Origin: an uncultured Pelagibacteraceae bacterium
Lineage (GTDB): Bacteria; Pseudomonadota; Alphaproteobacteria; Pelagibacterales; Pelagibacteraceae
Direction: 5' to 3'
Assembly: GCA_902610675.1 (NCBI GenBank)
Contig: CACLWP010000004.1
Span: 1 to 64,000, forward strand
Length of the DNA: 64,000 nt
The position numbers and the translations under genes were made by a program. Of the stretch, positions 24,684 through 33,507 are shown piece by piece. The notes below the pieces were generated by a model. The model was given only the letters and a program-made list of their open reading frames with translations, searched no databases and was not told the DNA's origin. Within the stretch, counting starts at the first letter, position 1; every line of letters starts with the position of its first letter.

Positions 24684-24922
24684 TATTTTTTTACCTTAAT
24701 CTCTTTTTTGACAGGATCAAATCCACCACTGCTCCAAGGGTTACATGATAAGATTCTTTTTAAACTTAAAAGGAGACCTTTTAAAAGGCCATATGTCTTT
24801 AAAGCTTCCATACAATAATCAGAACAAGTTGGTAAGTATCTGCATGAATGTCCAGTTAAGGGGCTAATCAATAGTTTATAAATTTTGATAAGTTTAATTA
24901 AGATTTGAGTTATTATATTCAT
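24683..24922 (-). CDS. yidD: Membrane protein insertion efficiency factor YidD
   Basis: LIKIYKLLISPLTGHSCRYLPTCSDYCMEAL, NPWSSGGFDPV. Confidence 0.95.
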   Translation of the reverse strand: MNIITQILIKLIKIYKLLISPLTGHSCRYLPTCSDYCMEALKTYGLLKGLLLSLKRILSCNPWSSGGFDPVKKEIKVKK

Positions 24923-25263
24923 TATTTTATTTTTTCAAATTCTTGAAACAAGGTTTCTTTTATTTTTTTGAATTCATTATTTAACATAGTTGACTTAGCA
25001 ATAACAAGATATGAATATTTTAAATTTATTGAAACTTTTTTGTATGCATCATTCATGATATTTTTAAGTCGCCTTTTTATTTTGTTTCTGTTTACTGCGT
25101 TTCCAATTTTTTTCTTTGTTACAAATGAAATATTTAATTTATCTTTGTTTTTATTGTTAAGATGACCAAAAAATATTGTTACATATTTATTGGATATTTT
25201 TTTTTTCTTGATCAATGTACGAAATTCTTCGTTTTTTGAAAGAGCAAGAATTTTGCTTTTCAT
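24922..25263 (-). CDS. rnpA: Ribonuclease P protein component
   Basis: VTKKKIGNAVNRNKIKRRLKNIMND; between yidD and rpmH. Confidence 0.92.
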   Translation of the reverse strand: MKSKILALSKNEEFRTLIKKKKISNKYVTIFFGHLNNKNKDKLNISFVTKKKIGNAVNRNKIKRRLKNIMNDAYKKVSINLKYSYLVIAKSTMLNNEFKKIKETLFQEFEKIK

Positions 25264-25266
25264 TTT

Positions 25267-25407
25267 TTAACCAGAAACAGTTAAGGATTTTCTGCCTCTA
25301 GCCCTTCTTCTAGCCAAAAGTTTTTTACCACCTTTTGACTTCATTTTTGATCTAAAGCCGTGTTTTCTGGCTCTTTTTATTTTAGAAGGTTGGTATGTTC
25401 TTTTCAT
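25267..25407 (-). CDS. rpmH: 50S ribosomal protein L34 (46 aa; absent from ORF track)
   Basis: [46 protein letters not shown] read on the minus strand. Confidence 0.97.
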   Translation of the reverse strand: MKRTYQPSKIKRARKHGFRSKMKSKGGKKLLARRRARGRKSLTVSG

Positions 25408-25499
25408 TAAGCTAGTTTAAATTTATTAAAATTTCGATCTTTATAGTAATTAAATATATAAATAGCAAATATAAGATTTTATAAATACGATAATTAATA

Positions 25500-26222
25500 A
25501 TGGAAAAAACTAAAAAAGTGAAATTATTTATAGGGTTATCTTACTTAACTTTAATTATAATATTTTTATTTTTATTTTTTTCAAAATTTAGTCTTCAGGA
25601 GATAACCTCATACGATTTTATAAGAGATAATAGATTGTATTTTGATGAAATTAAAAGTTCTAATTTATTTTTGGTATCTATAATTTTTTTGCTTTTCATA
25701 ATACTTTGGGTATTCCCATTTTTAGGATTTGGATCTCCTATTGCTCTTATTGGAGGTTTTATTTTAGGTAAATGGATTGGTACCATTATTGTAGTCTTAG
25801 GGTTGAGTATTGGTGCTACTTTACTTTATATTTTTGGAAATTATTTTTTAAAAGATTTTATAAGAAAAAAGTTTTTAAATAGATTTCAAAAACTTGAAAC
25901 TAAATTTAAGAATTCAGAATTTATCTATTTATTAATTTATAGGTTTATCGGGGGAGTTCCGTGGCAACTAAGCTGCCTCTTACCCACCCTTTTTAATGTA
26001 AAAATATCTAACTTTTTTTTCGCAACATTAATTGGAATTATTCCTCAAATTTTTTTAGCCGTCTCAATAGGTAATGGACTTGAAAAAATTATTCAAGACA
26101 ACGCAGAAGTCCCTGATATAATGGATGTAATTTTTTCCCCTGATATATATATGCCAATTTTAGCATTTATATTTTTAGTCATAGTAACAATTTTTCTTAG
26201 AAAGTTATTTTATAAAAATTAA
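25500..26222 (+). CDS. TVP38/TMEM64 family membrane protein
   Basis: FLGFGSPIALIGGFILGKWIGT, YRFIGGVPWQLSCLLPTLFNVKISNFFFATLIGIIPQIFLAVSIG. Confidence 0.85.
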   Translation: MEKTKKVKLFIGLSYLTLIIIFLFLFFSKFSLQEITSYDFIRDNRLYFDEIKSSNLFLVSIIFLLFIILWVFPFLGFGSPIALIGGFILGKWIGTIIVVLGLSIGATLLYIFGNYFLKDFIRKKFLNRFQKLETKFKNSEFIYLLIYRFIGGVPWQLSCLLPTLFNVKISNFFFATLIGIIPQIFLAVSIGNGLEKIIQDNAEVPDIMDVIFSPDIYMPILAFIFLVIVTIFLRKLFYKN

Positions 26223-26296
26223 TGGTGCTCCCACCCTGTACTGACCAGGGAACTAGTCCTTACCAAGGACTTGTTATGCCATTTAACTACAGGAGC
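26223..26296 (-). tRNA. tRNA-Thr (anticodon GGT), atypical T-loop
   Basis: Minus strand GCTCCTGTAGTTAAATGGCATAACAAGTCCTTGGTAAGGACTAGTTCCCTGGTCAGTACAGGGTGGGAGCACCA folds as a cloverleaf; encoded CCA; T-loop GTCAGTA. Confidence 0.88.
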
Positions 26297-26395
26297 AAAT
26301 ATTACAAATTGTATTTTATTAATAATAATGCTTTTTTTCAAATTATTGCCTTAATTTTTTGTGTAATATGATTTATATCTATTAAAGGAATTTTT

Positions 26396-26596
26396 ATGGG
26401 CATTCATTACGATTATAAATCAACAAAAAGTGCGAAGCTAATGGAAAAGCAAGCTAAAAGGGAGAAAAAACTTGCTGAAAAAAAAGCAAAAAGATTAGCC
26501 AAAGAGAGTCCTAAAAAAGATGACAACAAAGATAAAATTTTAGATACATCAAAACCAATAACTCTAGATTTTCTTACCAATCCAGACAAAGAGTGA
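26396..26596 (+). CDS. Small Lys-rich conserved-looking protein, unknown function
   Basis: MGIHYDYKSTKSAKLMEKQAKREKKLAEKKAKRLAKESPKKDD; good spacing from AAAGGA upstream. Confidence 0.6.
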   Translation: MGIHYDYKSTKSAKLMEKQAKREKKLAEKKAKRLAKESPKKDDNKDKILDTSKPITLDFLTNPDKE

Positions 26597-26715
26597 AAGA
26601 TAAAATTGATAGAATAAAAGAAAGAAAAAATAGAGAGGCAACTGCTTTAAGAGTTAATTTGAGAAAAAGAAAAATTTTCCAAAAAAAAAATAAAGAGAAA
26701 AATGATACTAAATGA
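26593..26715 (+). CDS. Small basic protein (40 aa, GTG start) overlapping both neighbours
   Basis: VKDKIDRIKERKNREATALRVNLRKRKIFQKKNKEKNDTK; resembles the short alphaproteobacterial 'ALRANLxRRKAQ'-type proteins near murA; below ORF-track cutoff. Confidence 0.45.
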   Translation: MKDKIDRIKERKNREATALRVNLRKRKIFQKKNKEKNDTK

Positions 26716-27253
26716 TAAGCAGATAAAAAAATTAGCCGAAGAGCAAGAAATGATCAGTCCATTTGTTGGTGAAAGTATTTCTAAGGGGATTAGTCACGGT
26801 CTAAATTCATTTGGATATGACCTTCGTTGTGGGTCAGAATTTAAGATATTTACAAACATAAAAGGGGCCACTGCTGATCCTAAAAATTTTAGTGAAGATA
26901 ATTTTATTACAGTGAAAGACGAGGGGTCAATTTTAATACCACCGAATTCTTTTGCTCTTGCCTCTAGTCTTGAATATTTTAAAATGCCTAGAAATGTAAC
27001 AGGTCTTGTTACGGCAAAATCGACATATGCAAGATGTGGATTGGGTGTTCCCCCAACAGTACTTGAAGGAGGATGGAATGGAGTGTTAGTTCTCGAATTT
27101 TCTAACCACACAAGTAATTCAGTAAGGTTGTATGCTAATAGTGGGGCAGCACAAATTCTTTTTTTTCAAGGAGAACAACCAGAAGTTTCTTATGCTGACA
27201 GAAATGGAAAATATCAAAACCAAACAGGTATAACTTTAGCAAAATCAAAATAG
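26702..27253 (+). CDS. dcd: dCTP deaminase
   Basis: SYGYDLRCG-type GLNSFGYDLRCGSEF, AKSTYARCGLGVPPTVLEGGWNGVLVLEFSN. Confidence 0.95.
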   Translation: MILNDKQIKKLAEEQEMISPFVGESISKGISHGLNSFGYDLRCGSEFKIFTNIKGATADPKNFSEDNFITVKDEGSILIPPNSFALASSLEYFKMPRNVTGLVTAKSTYARCGLGVPPTVLEGGWNGVLVLEFSNHTSNSVRLYANSGAAQILFFQGEQPEVSYADRNGKYQNQTGITLAKSK

Positions 27254-27258
27254 GTTAA

Positions 27259-28518
27259 ATGGATAAATTTTTGATTAATGGTCCTTGTAAAATTAAGGGC
27301 AAAGTTTCAATTTCAGGTTCAAAAAATGCTTCAATTCCAATTCTTGCAGCAACATTATTATTTAACAAACCGGTGATTATTAAGAATTTGCCTAAAGTAA
27401 GAGACATAAATACCATGCTCAATTTATTAAAATCTCTTGGATCAAAAATAACTTTATCTAGAGACAGAAAAACTGCGAAAATTATAAATAAAAAGAATAT
27501 GAAAACTTTTGCAAGTTATTCGCTTGTAAAAACAATGAGAGGTTCAATACTAGTTTTGGGTCCTTTAATTTCAAAATTTTATAAATCAAAAATATCTTTA
27601 CCTGGTGGATGTCTTATAGGTGCAAGACCTGTGGATTATCATCTGAGTGCATTAAAGAAATTGGGAATGGAGTATAAAATAAGGGATGGATATATTTTGG
27701 CTAAATCAAATGGAAGACTTAAAGGAGAAATAATAAAGTTCCCAAAGATAAGTGTTGGTGCGACAGAAAACTCTATAATTGCAGCATGTTTGGCTAAAGG
27801 TAAAACAATTCTGAAAAATTGTGCAGTGGAACCAGAAATTAAAGATTTAACGCAATTTTTAAATAAAGCTGGTGCAAATATAAGATGGTCTGGAAGAATT
27901 TGTACAATCATAGGAATTAATTCTCTGACTTCAACTAATTACACGGTCATGGCTGATAGAATAGAAGCTGGTACTTTTTGTGTAGCCGCAACACTTACTA
28001 AAGGGAGTCTACAAATTAAAAATTTAGACCCAAAAATGATTAATACTGAGTTGGAACTGTTAAAAAAATTTGGTGCAAAAATAAAAATAAATAACAACAA
28101 TATTTTTATCAAGGGACCTGACAAAATTAAATCTATAAAAAATATAAAAACTAAAGAATTCCCAGGTATACCGACTGACCTTCAGGCCCAATTAATGGTA
28201 TTGATGTGTAAAAGCAGTGGAAAAAGTTCTATCACTGAAAGTATTTTTGAGAATAGGTTTATGCATGTTGCGGAGTTACAAAGATTAGGTGCAAAAATAA
28301 ATGTTATTAACAACAAAGCAATTATTGAGGGTAATACTAAACTTAAAGGCGCAGAACTAATGTCCAGTGATCTTAGAGCCAGTGTTGCTTTAGTACTGGC
28401 GGCAATGGTGGCAAATGGTAAAAGTATTGTTGGACGGGTTTATCATTTAGAAAGAGGATATGAAAATATTGAAAATAAATTACAAAAAATTGGTGTTAAA
28501 ATTAAGAGGTTGAAATAG
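27259..28518 (+). CDS. murA: UDP-N-acetylglucosamine 1-carboxyvinyltransferase
   Basis: GKVSISGSKNASIPILAATLL, LPGGCLIGARPVDYHL, DRIEAGTFCVAA, FPGIPTDLQAQLM. Confidence 0.97.
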   Translation: MDKFLINGPCKIKGKVSISGSKNASIPILAATLLFNKPVIIKNLPKVRDINTMLNLLKSLGSKITLSRDRKTAKIINKKNMKTFASYSLVKTMRGSILVLGPLISKFYKSKISLPGGCLIGARPVDYHLSALKKLGMEYKIRDGYILAKSNGRLKGEIIKFPKISVGATENSIIAACLAKGKTILKNCAVEPEIKDLTQFLNKAGANIRWSGRICTIIGINSLTSTNYTVMADRIEAGTFCVAATLTKGSLQIKNLDPKMINTELELLKKFGAKIKINNNNIFIKGPDKIKSIKNIKTKEFPGIPTDLQAQLMVLMCKSSGKSSITESIFENRFMHVAELQRLGAKINVINNKAIIEGNTKLKGAELMSSDLRASVALVLAAMVANGKSIVGRVYHLERGYENIENKLQKIGVKIKRLK

Positions 28519-28910
28519 TGAACAAATATTTAGCAAAAATAATTGCAAATGACCAAGAAGGATTGCGAATGATTTCTGCTTGCAGCTCAGGTGCAAAAGT
28601 TAAAATTGTAGATATCAAGTACCTCGAATCAAGTAAGGTTTTTTTATTATCGATTGAAAGAACTAAAGTTGAAACTGATCAAGAGGATAAGAAAATTAAT
28701 AGCATTTGCCGGTTTGATTTTGTTGATAAAGTAAGATCAAAAAATATTAATCAATCAAATAAAGATTTAATTTTAGAGTTAATTGGAATTGATTATTTGA
28801 AAAATAATGATGATTATGAAATAAATCTTATTTTTAATAATAATGCTCACATCGCTTTGACAACTGAGACTATAGAGGCACGACTAGAGGATCAAAATGA
28901 AATTAAATGA
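28518..28910 (+). CDS. DUF2948 family protein
   Basis: IIANDQEGLRMISACSSGAKVKIVDIKYL; conserved position between murA and hisD. Confidence 0.8.
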   Translation: MNKYLAKIIANDQEGLRMISACSSGAKVKIVDIKYLESSKVFLLSIERTKVETDQEDKKINSICRFDFVDKVRSKNINQSNKDLILELIGIDYLKNNDDYEINLIFNNNAHIALTTETIEARLEDQNEIK

Positions 28911-30238
28911 ATATGAAAATATTAGATAGTAAAAGTAAAAATTTTGATAAAAATTTGGATTATTTACTTTCCAAAAGAAGAAAAAGTATAAAATCCGACA
29001 AAGTTTCAGTAATTAATATTATTAATGACGTTAAAAAGAACGGTGACAAAGCATTACTGAAATATGAAAAAAGATTTAATCGAAATTACAAAATCATTCC
29101 TAGCTCTACAAAAATTACTAAATTGATAAAGTCCTTGAATCCCGAGGTTAAGAAAGCAATCGACACAGCGTATAATCGAATTTATAAATTTCATTCTTTA
29201 CAAAAATTTAAAGATATTTCTTATACGGATAAATTTAAAAATAAACTTGAGTATAAATATTTACCATTAGAGTCAGTTGCAATTTATGTTCCAGGCTCGA
29301 GAGTATCTTATCCATCAAGTGTGCTTATGAATGCTATTCCAGCAATGGTTGCAGGAGTTAAAAGAATTGTAATGATAAACCCAGGTTTTAAAGGAAATCA
29401 AAATCCTGCTGTCTTATATGCAGCACGAAAATGCAAAATAAAAGAGATTTATTCTATTGGCGGCCCATCTGCTATCGCGGCAGTTTCTTATGGAACTAAA
29501 AAGATTAAAAAAGTCGATAAGATAGTTGGACCTGGGAATTCATATGTAGCTGCTGCTAAGAAAGCAGTCTTTGGAGATGTTGGAATCGAAGGCATGATTG
29601 CTGGACCGTCAGAGATAACAATTGTTTGTGATAAATTTTCAAATCCTGAGTGGGCAGCCAGTGATTTAATTGGTCAAGCAGAACATGACCCTCAAGCTCA
29701 ATGTATTTTGATCTCAAAGGATAAAAAATTAATTCGTAAGGTTCAAATAGAAATTTCAAAACAATTAAAAGATATTCCAAGAGAATCTGTTGCTAGAAAA
29801 AGTTTAAAGATCAACGGAATTCTAATGTATGTAGCTGAGGATTCTAGAATAGTTAATATTGTAAATAAAATTGCACCAGAACATTTAGAGTTGAATGTTA
29901 AAAATTATAAATCCTTTGTACCAAAAATTAAAAATTCTGGCTCGATATGTTTAGGTAAATATGCTGTTATGGCGATGACCGATTACAATGTTGGATCAAA
30001 CCATATTTTACCAACAAATGGTTCTGCAAAATATTCAAGTGGAATAAGTGTTAATGAATTTTATAAAAGAATTTCTTACATAAACTTATCAAAAAAGGGT
30101 ATTGAAAGTCTTGGGCCATCAGTTATAACTCTTTCAAATTATGAAGGGTTAGCAGGACATGCTCAATCTGTAAAAAAAAGAATAAGGAGAAAATTAATTT
30201 GTCGAAACAAGACTTACTTGAATTCAAAGGCAAAGTAA
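28907..30238 (+). CDS. hisD: Histidinol dehydrogenase
   Basis: [72 protein letters not shown]. Confidence 0.97.
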   Translation: MNMKILDSKSKNFDKNLDYLLSKRRKSIKSDKVSVINIINDVKKNGDKALLKYEKRFNRNYKIIPSSTKITKLIKSLNPEVKKAIDTAYNRIYKFHSLQKFKDISYTDKFKNKLEYKYLPLESVAIYVPGSRVSYPSSVLMNAIPAMVAGVKRIVMINPGFKGNQNPAVLYAARKCKIKEIYSIGGPSAIAAVSYGTKKIKKVDKIVGPGNSYVAAAKKAVFGDVGIEGMIAGPSEITIVCDKFSNPEWAASDLIGQAEHDPQAQCILISKDKKLIRKVQIEISKQLKDIPRESVARKSLKINGILMYVAEDSRIVNIVNKIAPEHLELNVKNYKSFVPKIKNSGSICLGKYAVMAMTDYNVGSNHILPTNGSAKYSSGISVNEFYKRISYINLSKKGIESLGPSVITLSNYEGLAGHAQSVKKRIRRKLICRNKTYLNSKAK

Positions 30239-30414
30239 CCGATTTACTTCCAAATGCTATGTTTAGAGTTCAGCTTGAGAATGGTCATATAGTGACAGCG
30301 CATACAGCGGGCAAATTAAGAAAAAACAGAATTCGAGTATTGCAAGGTGATAATGTGACAGTTGAAATGACACCTTATGACCTTACTAAAGGCAGAATTA
30401 TCTTTAGAGGTTAA
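30199..30414 (+). CDS. infA: Translation initiation factor IF-1 (TTG start inside hisD 3' end)
   Basis: [77 protein letters not shown] 9 nt upstream of TTG. Confidence 0.95.
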   Translation: MSKQDLLEFKGKVTDLLPNAMFRVQLENGHIVTAHTAGKLRKNRIRVLQGDNVTVEMTPYDLTKGRIIFRG

Positions 30415-30419
30415 TTTTT

Positions 30420-30494
30420 GCCTCGGTAGCTCAGGAGTAGAGCAGAGCCCTGAAAAGGCTTGTGTCGGAGGTGCGAATCCTTCCCGAGGCACCA
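30420..30494 (+). tRNA. tRNA-Phe (anticodon GAA), T-loop TGCGAAT
   Basis: GCCTCGG...CCGAGGC acceptor, anticodon loop CTGAAAA, GTGTC variable region, encoded ACCA. Confidence 0.94.
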
Positions 30495-30568
30495 CCAAAA
30501 CATCTTGAAATTAATACAAAAGAAATTAACTTCTATTTTAAACAAATAACAAAAGGACGAGTAAAAAG

Positions 30569-30781
30569 ATGAGTACAATTCAAGGAAAAGTAAAGTGGTT
30601 TAATGGTAAAAAAGGCTATGGTTTCATAGAAAGAGACGATAAAGAAAAAGATGCATTCGTTCATGCTAGTGCAGTAAAAGCTGCAGGAATGAGATTTTTA
30701 AATGAGGGAGATAAATTAGAATTTACATTAGAAGACGGTCCAAAAGGCCCTTCAGCAATAAATTTAAAAAAATTAGATTAA
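30569..30781 (+). CDS. Cold-shock domain protein
   Basis: [31 protein letters not shown]. Confidence 0.95.
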   Translation: MSTIQGKVKWFNGKKGYGFIERDDKEKDAFVHASAVKAAGMRFLNEGDKLEFTLEDGPKGPSAINLKKLD

Positions 30782-30797
30782 TCTAAATATTTAATAA

Positions 30798-30836
30798 GGG
30801 CGTTTTCTTTGATAATTAGAAAGCGTCCTTTTTTTT
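30798..30836 (+). terminator. Intrinsic terminator of the cold-shock gene
   Basis: gggcgttttct/agaaagcgtcc 11-bp stem followed by eight Ts. Confidence 0.85.
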
Positions 30837-30839
30837 AAG

Positions 30840-30957
30840 GGTTGAATAATTTAAATATCTGTCATAAAAGACCCACATGATTATAAATAATATCTTAATG
30901 ATGAATTCAAACAGTTCTCACAGAATCTGTTTCCATAGCCTATAGGCTATTTTTTTA
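30840..30957 (+). ncRNA. Candidate small RNA in a terminator-bounded intergenic region
   Basis: Hairpin acagttct-cac-agaatctgt then terminator-like palindrome atagcctataggctat + T7; no ORF. Confidence 0.3.
30935..30957 (+). terminator. Second intrinsic terminator-like hairpin
   Basis: atagcc-tata-ggctat followed by ttttttt. Confidence 0.6.
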
Positions 30958-31003
30958 TAATATAATTTTAAATCTACACAAAAATAATATAAAAACAAGG
31001 AAT

Positions 31004-31078
31004 GCCTGGGTGGTGTAACGGTTAGCACGAAAGTTTGTGGAACTTTAAGTTTGAGTTCGATTCTCAGCCCGGGTACCA
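31004..31078 (+). tRNA. tRNA-His (anticodon GTG), lacking G-1 and C73
   Basis: GCCTGGG...CCCGGGT acceptor, anticodon loop TTGTGGA, GAGTTCGATTCTC T-arm, A73, encoded CCA; base -1 is T. Confidence 0.94.
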
Positions 31079-31081
31079 AAA

Positions 31082-32476
31082 ATGAATAAAAAAAATAAAT
31101 TAGTTCCTGGATTACCTCCAGGATTTGAAGATCGTTGGGATAAAAAAATTCTTCTCAAAAAAAAACTTTTAGAAGCTATTGAGAATAATTTTATAAAATT
31201 TGGAGCAGAGGCTCTAGAGACTCCTTCGTTTGAAATCACAGAAAATATAGGATCTTTTTTGGCAGAAGATGAATCTAACCCTATGTCTGATGTATTCTCA
31301 TTCAAGGATGGAGATAAGAATATAACTCTTCGTTATGATCTCTCAAGTCCCCTTGCAAGATTTTATGCTCAAAATAATCAGGAACTTCCATCAATCTTCA
31401 AGCGATATCAAATTCAAAATGTATTCAGAAATGAAAAAGCTGGAAATGGTCGATACAGAGAATTTATGCAAGCAGATTTTGATATTGTTGGAAATGTTAA
31501 TCCTGCACAAGCAAACGCAGAGCTTTGTAATTTAATATCAAGCACATTGGTAGATTGTGGATTAAAAAAAGACCAATTTACAATTAATGTGAGTAACAGA
31601 AAAATAGTTCAAGGCTTAATTGATGATTTAAAAATTTCTGAGGAAAAACAAACAAAAGTTATTAGAGCAATTGATAAACTCGACAAACCTGGTTTTGGAT
31701 TAAAAGGGGTTGAAGACCTACTTAAAAAAGAGAGAAAAGACCAAAGTGGAGCTATTACCAAAGGAGCTGATCTAAACAATGACCAGGCAACACAAATATT
31801 AAATTTTCTTAAAATAAAAGATTTAAATAAATTAAAGGAAACCTTAAAAAATTCATTATCTCAAGAAGGAATCAAAGAGTTAGAGGATGTACTTCAAGTG
31901 CTTGGATATGGTACAAATTTAAATCAAATTAAAACAAACTTTACGATTGTGAGAGGACTCTCGTACTATGATTCATTTATAGTCGAAACAAATTTAAATT
32001 TCAAAGTGACTAATAACAAAGGTAAGGAAATTGAGTTAGGTAGTATTTGTTCAGGAGGATCGTACGCAAAACTTATTTCAAGGTTTAGAGGTGTTGATGT
32101 TCCTGGGACCGGAATTAGTTTTGGAGTAGACAGGTTGTTATTTGCATTAATGCAGTTAAATCAAATTCAAGCAGAAAATCAAAAACCAGTTTTAGTTTGT
32201 GTCATGGATGAAAAATATTTAAAAAATTATTATGAAATTGTTGATCAATTAAGAGATAATAATATTAATGCTGAGGTTTTTTTAAGTACTAAAAAAAATC
32301 TTAGTAAACAGCTCGATCTAGCAAACAAGCGTGAATTAAAAGTAGCGATTATTTGTGGGGAAAATGAGTTTAATGATAATACCGTGACCATTAAAAACCT
32401 TAGAGGTGTTAAGGGTGAAAATAACCAAACGTTTCCGAAATCAAACTTAATAAATGAAATCAAAAAACTTATCTGA
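31082..32476 (+). CDS. hisS: Histidyl-tRNA synthetase (alphaproteobacterial atypical type)
   Basis: LVPGLPPGFEDRWDKK, LRYDLSSPLARFYA, NVFRNEKAGNGRYREFMQADFDIVG, GLSYYDSFIVE. Confidence 0.94.
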   Translation: MNKKNKLVPGLPPGFEDRWDKKILLKKKLLEAIENNFIKFGAEALETPSFEITENIGSFLAEDESNPMSDVFSFKDGDKNITLRYDLSSPLARFYAQNNQELPSIFKRYQIQNVFRNEKAGNGRYREFMQADFDIVGNVNPAQANAELCNLISSTLVDCGLKKDQFTINVSNRKIVQGLIDDLKISEEKQTKVIRAIDKLDKPGFGLKGVEDLLKKERKDQSGAITKGADLNNDQATQILNFLKIKDLNKLKETLKNSLSQEGIKELEDVLQVLGYGTNLNQIKTNFTIVRGLSYYDSFIVETNLNFKVTNNKGKEIELGSICSGGSYAKLISRFRGVDVPGTGISFGVDRLLFALMQLNQIQAENQKPVLVCVMDEKYLKNYYEIVDQLRDNNINAEVFLSTKKNLSKQLDLANKRELKVAIICGENEFNDNTVTIKNLRGVKGENNQTFPKSNLINEIKKLI

Positions 32477-33506
32477 AAAAATCCTTAAGTCTGTTAAGGG
32501 CAAAGGATTTAAATATATTGAATTACCCTCCGTAATTGAGACTAATCACATTGTTCAAAGATCTGGTGAAAATTTTAGAAAGTTTATTTTTTCATTCATT
32601 GATCAAAATGGAAAAGAACTATGTCTACGTCCTGATTTAACAATAGTCTCATGTCTTAGATATTTAGAAAATAATTTAAGAGGCAAAAAAAAAATATTTT
32701 ATAGTGGTCAAGCTTATAGGAAATCTCAAAACAAAAAAAATTCAATAATTAGAAATCAAATTGGATTTGAAATCATTGGTTCTAAAGATGAAAAAAATGA
32801 TGATAAAGAAATTATCCAAACTTCTTTAAATTCTTTAAAAAATTTAAAGTATACCTCGGGCACTTTAACATTAGGAAATGTTGAAATATTTAAAATTTTA
32901 ATATCTAAATTGGATATTCCAACCAGATGGAAATTAAGATTAACAAGACATTTTTGGAGAGAAGACTATTTTAATGATTTGTTAAAAAGGTTGGAAACAA
33001 ATTCTGATGTTGATCCAACTATTGTTGAAATAGATAAAAAACGTTATCTAAAAATGCTAAAAGGTGACAAGAACTCAATCGTTGCTGAGAGATCAATTGA
33101 AGAAATTTTAAGGCGTTTTGATAAAAAGATAAAAGATCCAAGACGTCCAAGTAAAGGAAGAAATGTATCAAAAATTATTAAAGAGTTTTTAAAAATTAAA
33201 TGCCCAATTAGTAAAGCTGCATATGTATTAAATGAATTCTTTAAGAAATATCAAATAAATCTTGTGGTAGATCAAAGATATTTTCCAACCTCTGTTAACA
33301 AAACCTCAAAACTAAATGTAGTTTTTTCAACCTCATTCGGAAGACAACTTGAATATTACACAGGTATGGTTTTTAAAATTAATATCAAATTAAATAATAA
33401 GATTAAAAATATAATTAACGGTGGAAGGTATGATCAATTAATATCTGACCTTGGATCTAAAAAACAAATATCAGCAGTAGGGGCTGCTTTAAATTTAAAT
33501 TATTAA
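32454..33506 (+). CDS. hisZ: ATP phosphoribosyltransferase regulatory subunit
   Basis: HisRS-like core (LCLRPDLTIVSCLRYLEN, FYSGQAYRKSQ, GGRYDQLISDLG) between hisS and hisG. Confidence 0.88.
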   Translation: MKSKNLSEKILKSVKGKGFKYIELPSVIETNHIVQRSGENFRKFIFSFIDQNGKELCLRPDLTIVSCLRYLENNLRGKKKIFYSGQAYRKSQNKKNSIIRNQIGFEIIGSKDEKNDDKEIIQTSLNSLKNLKYTSGTLTLGNVEIFKILISKLDIPTRWKLRLTRHFWREDYFNDLLKRLETNSDVDPTIVEIDKKRYLKMLKGDKNSIVAERSIEEILRRFDKKIKDPRRPSKGRNVSKIIKEFLKIKCPISKAAYVLNEFFKKYQINLVVDQRYFPTSVNKTSKLNVVFSTSFGRQLEYYTGMVFKINIKLNNKIKNIINGGRYDQLISDLGSKKQISAVGAALNLNY

Positions 33507-33507
33507 A

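Noticed and set aside
30316-30498. 60-aa minus-strand ORF (MVVPREGFAPPTQAFSGLCSTPELPRQK)
   Set aside because: Antisense of tRNA-Phe and infA 3' end
31045-31305. 86-aa minus-strand ORF ending GTRAENRTQT
   Set aside because: Antisense of hisS 5' end and tRNA-His
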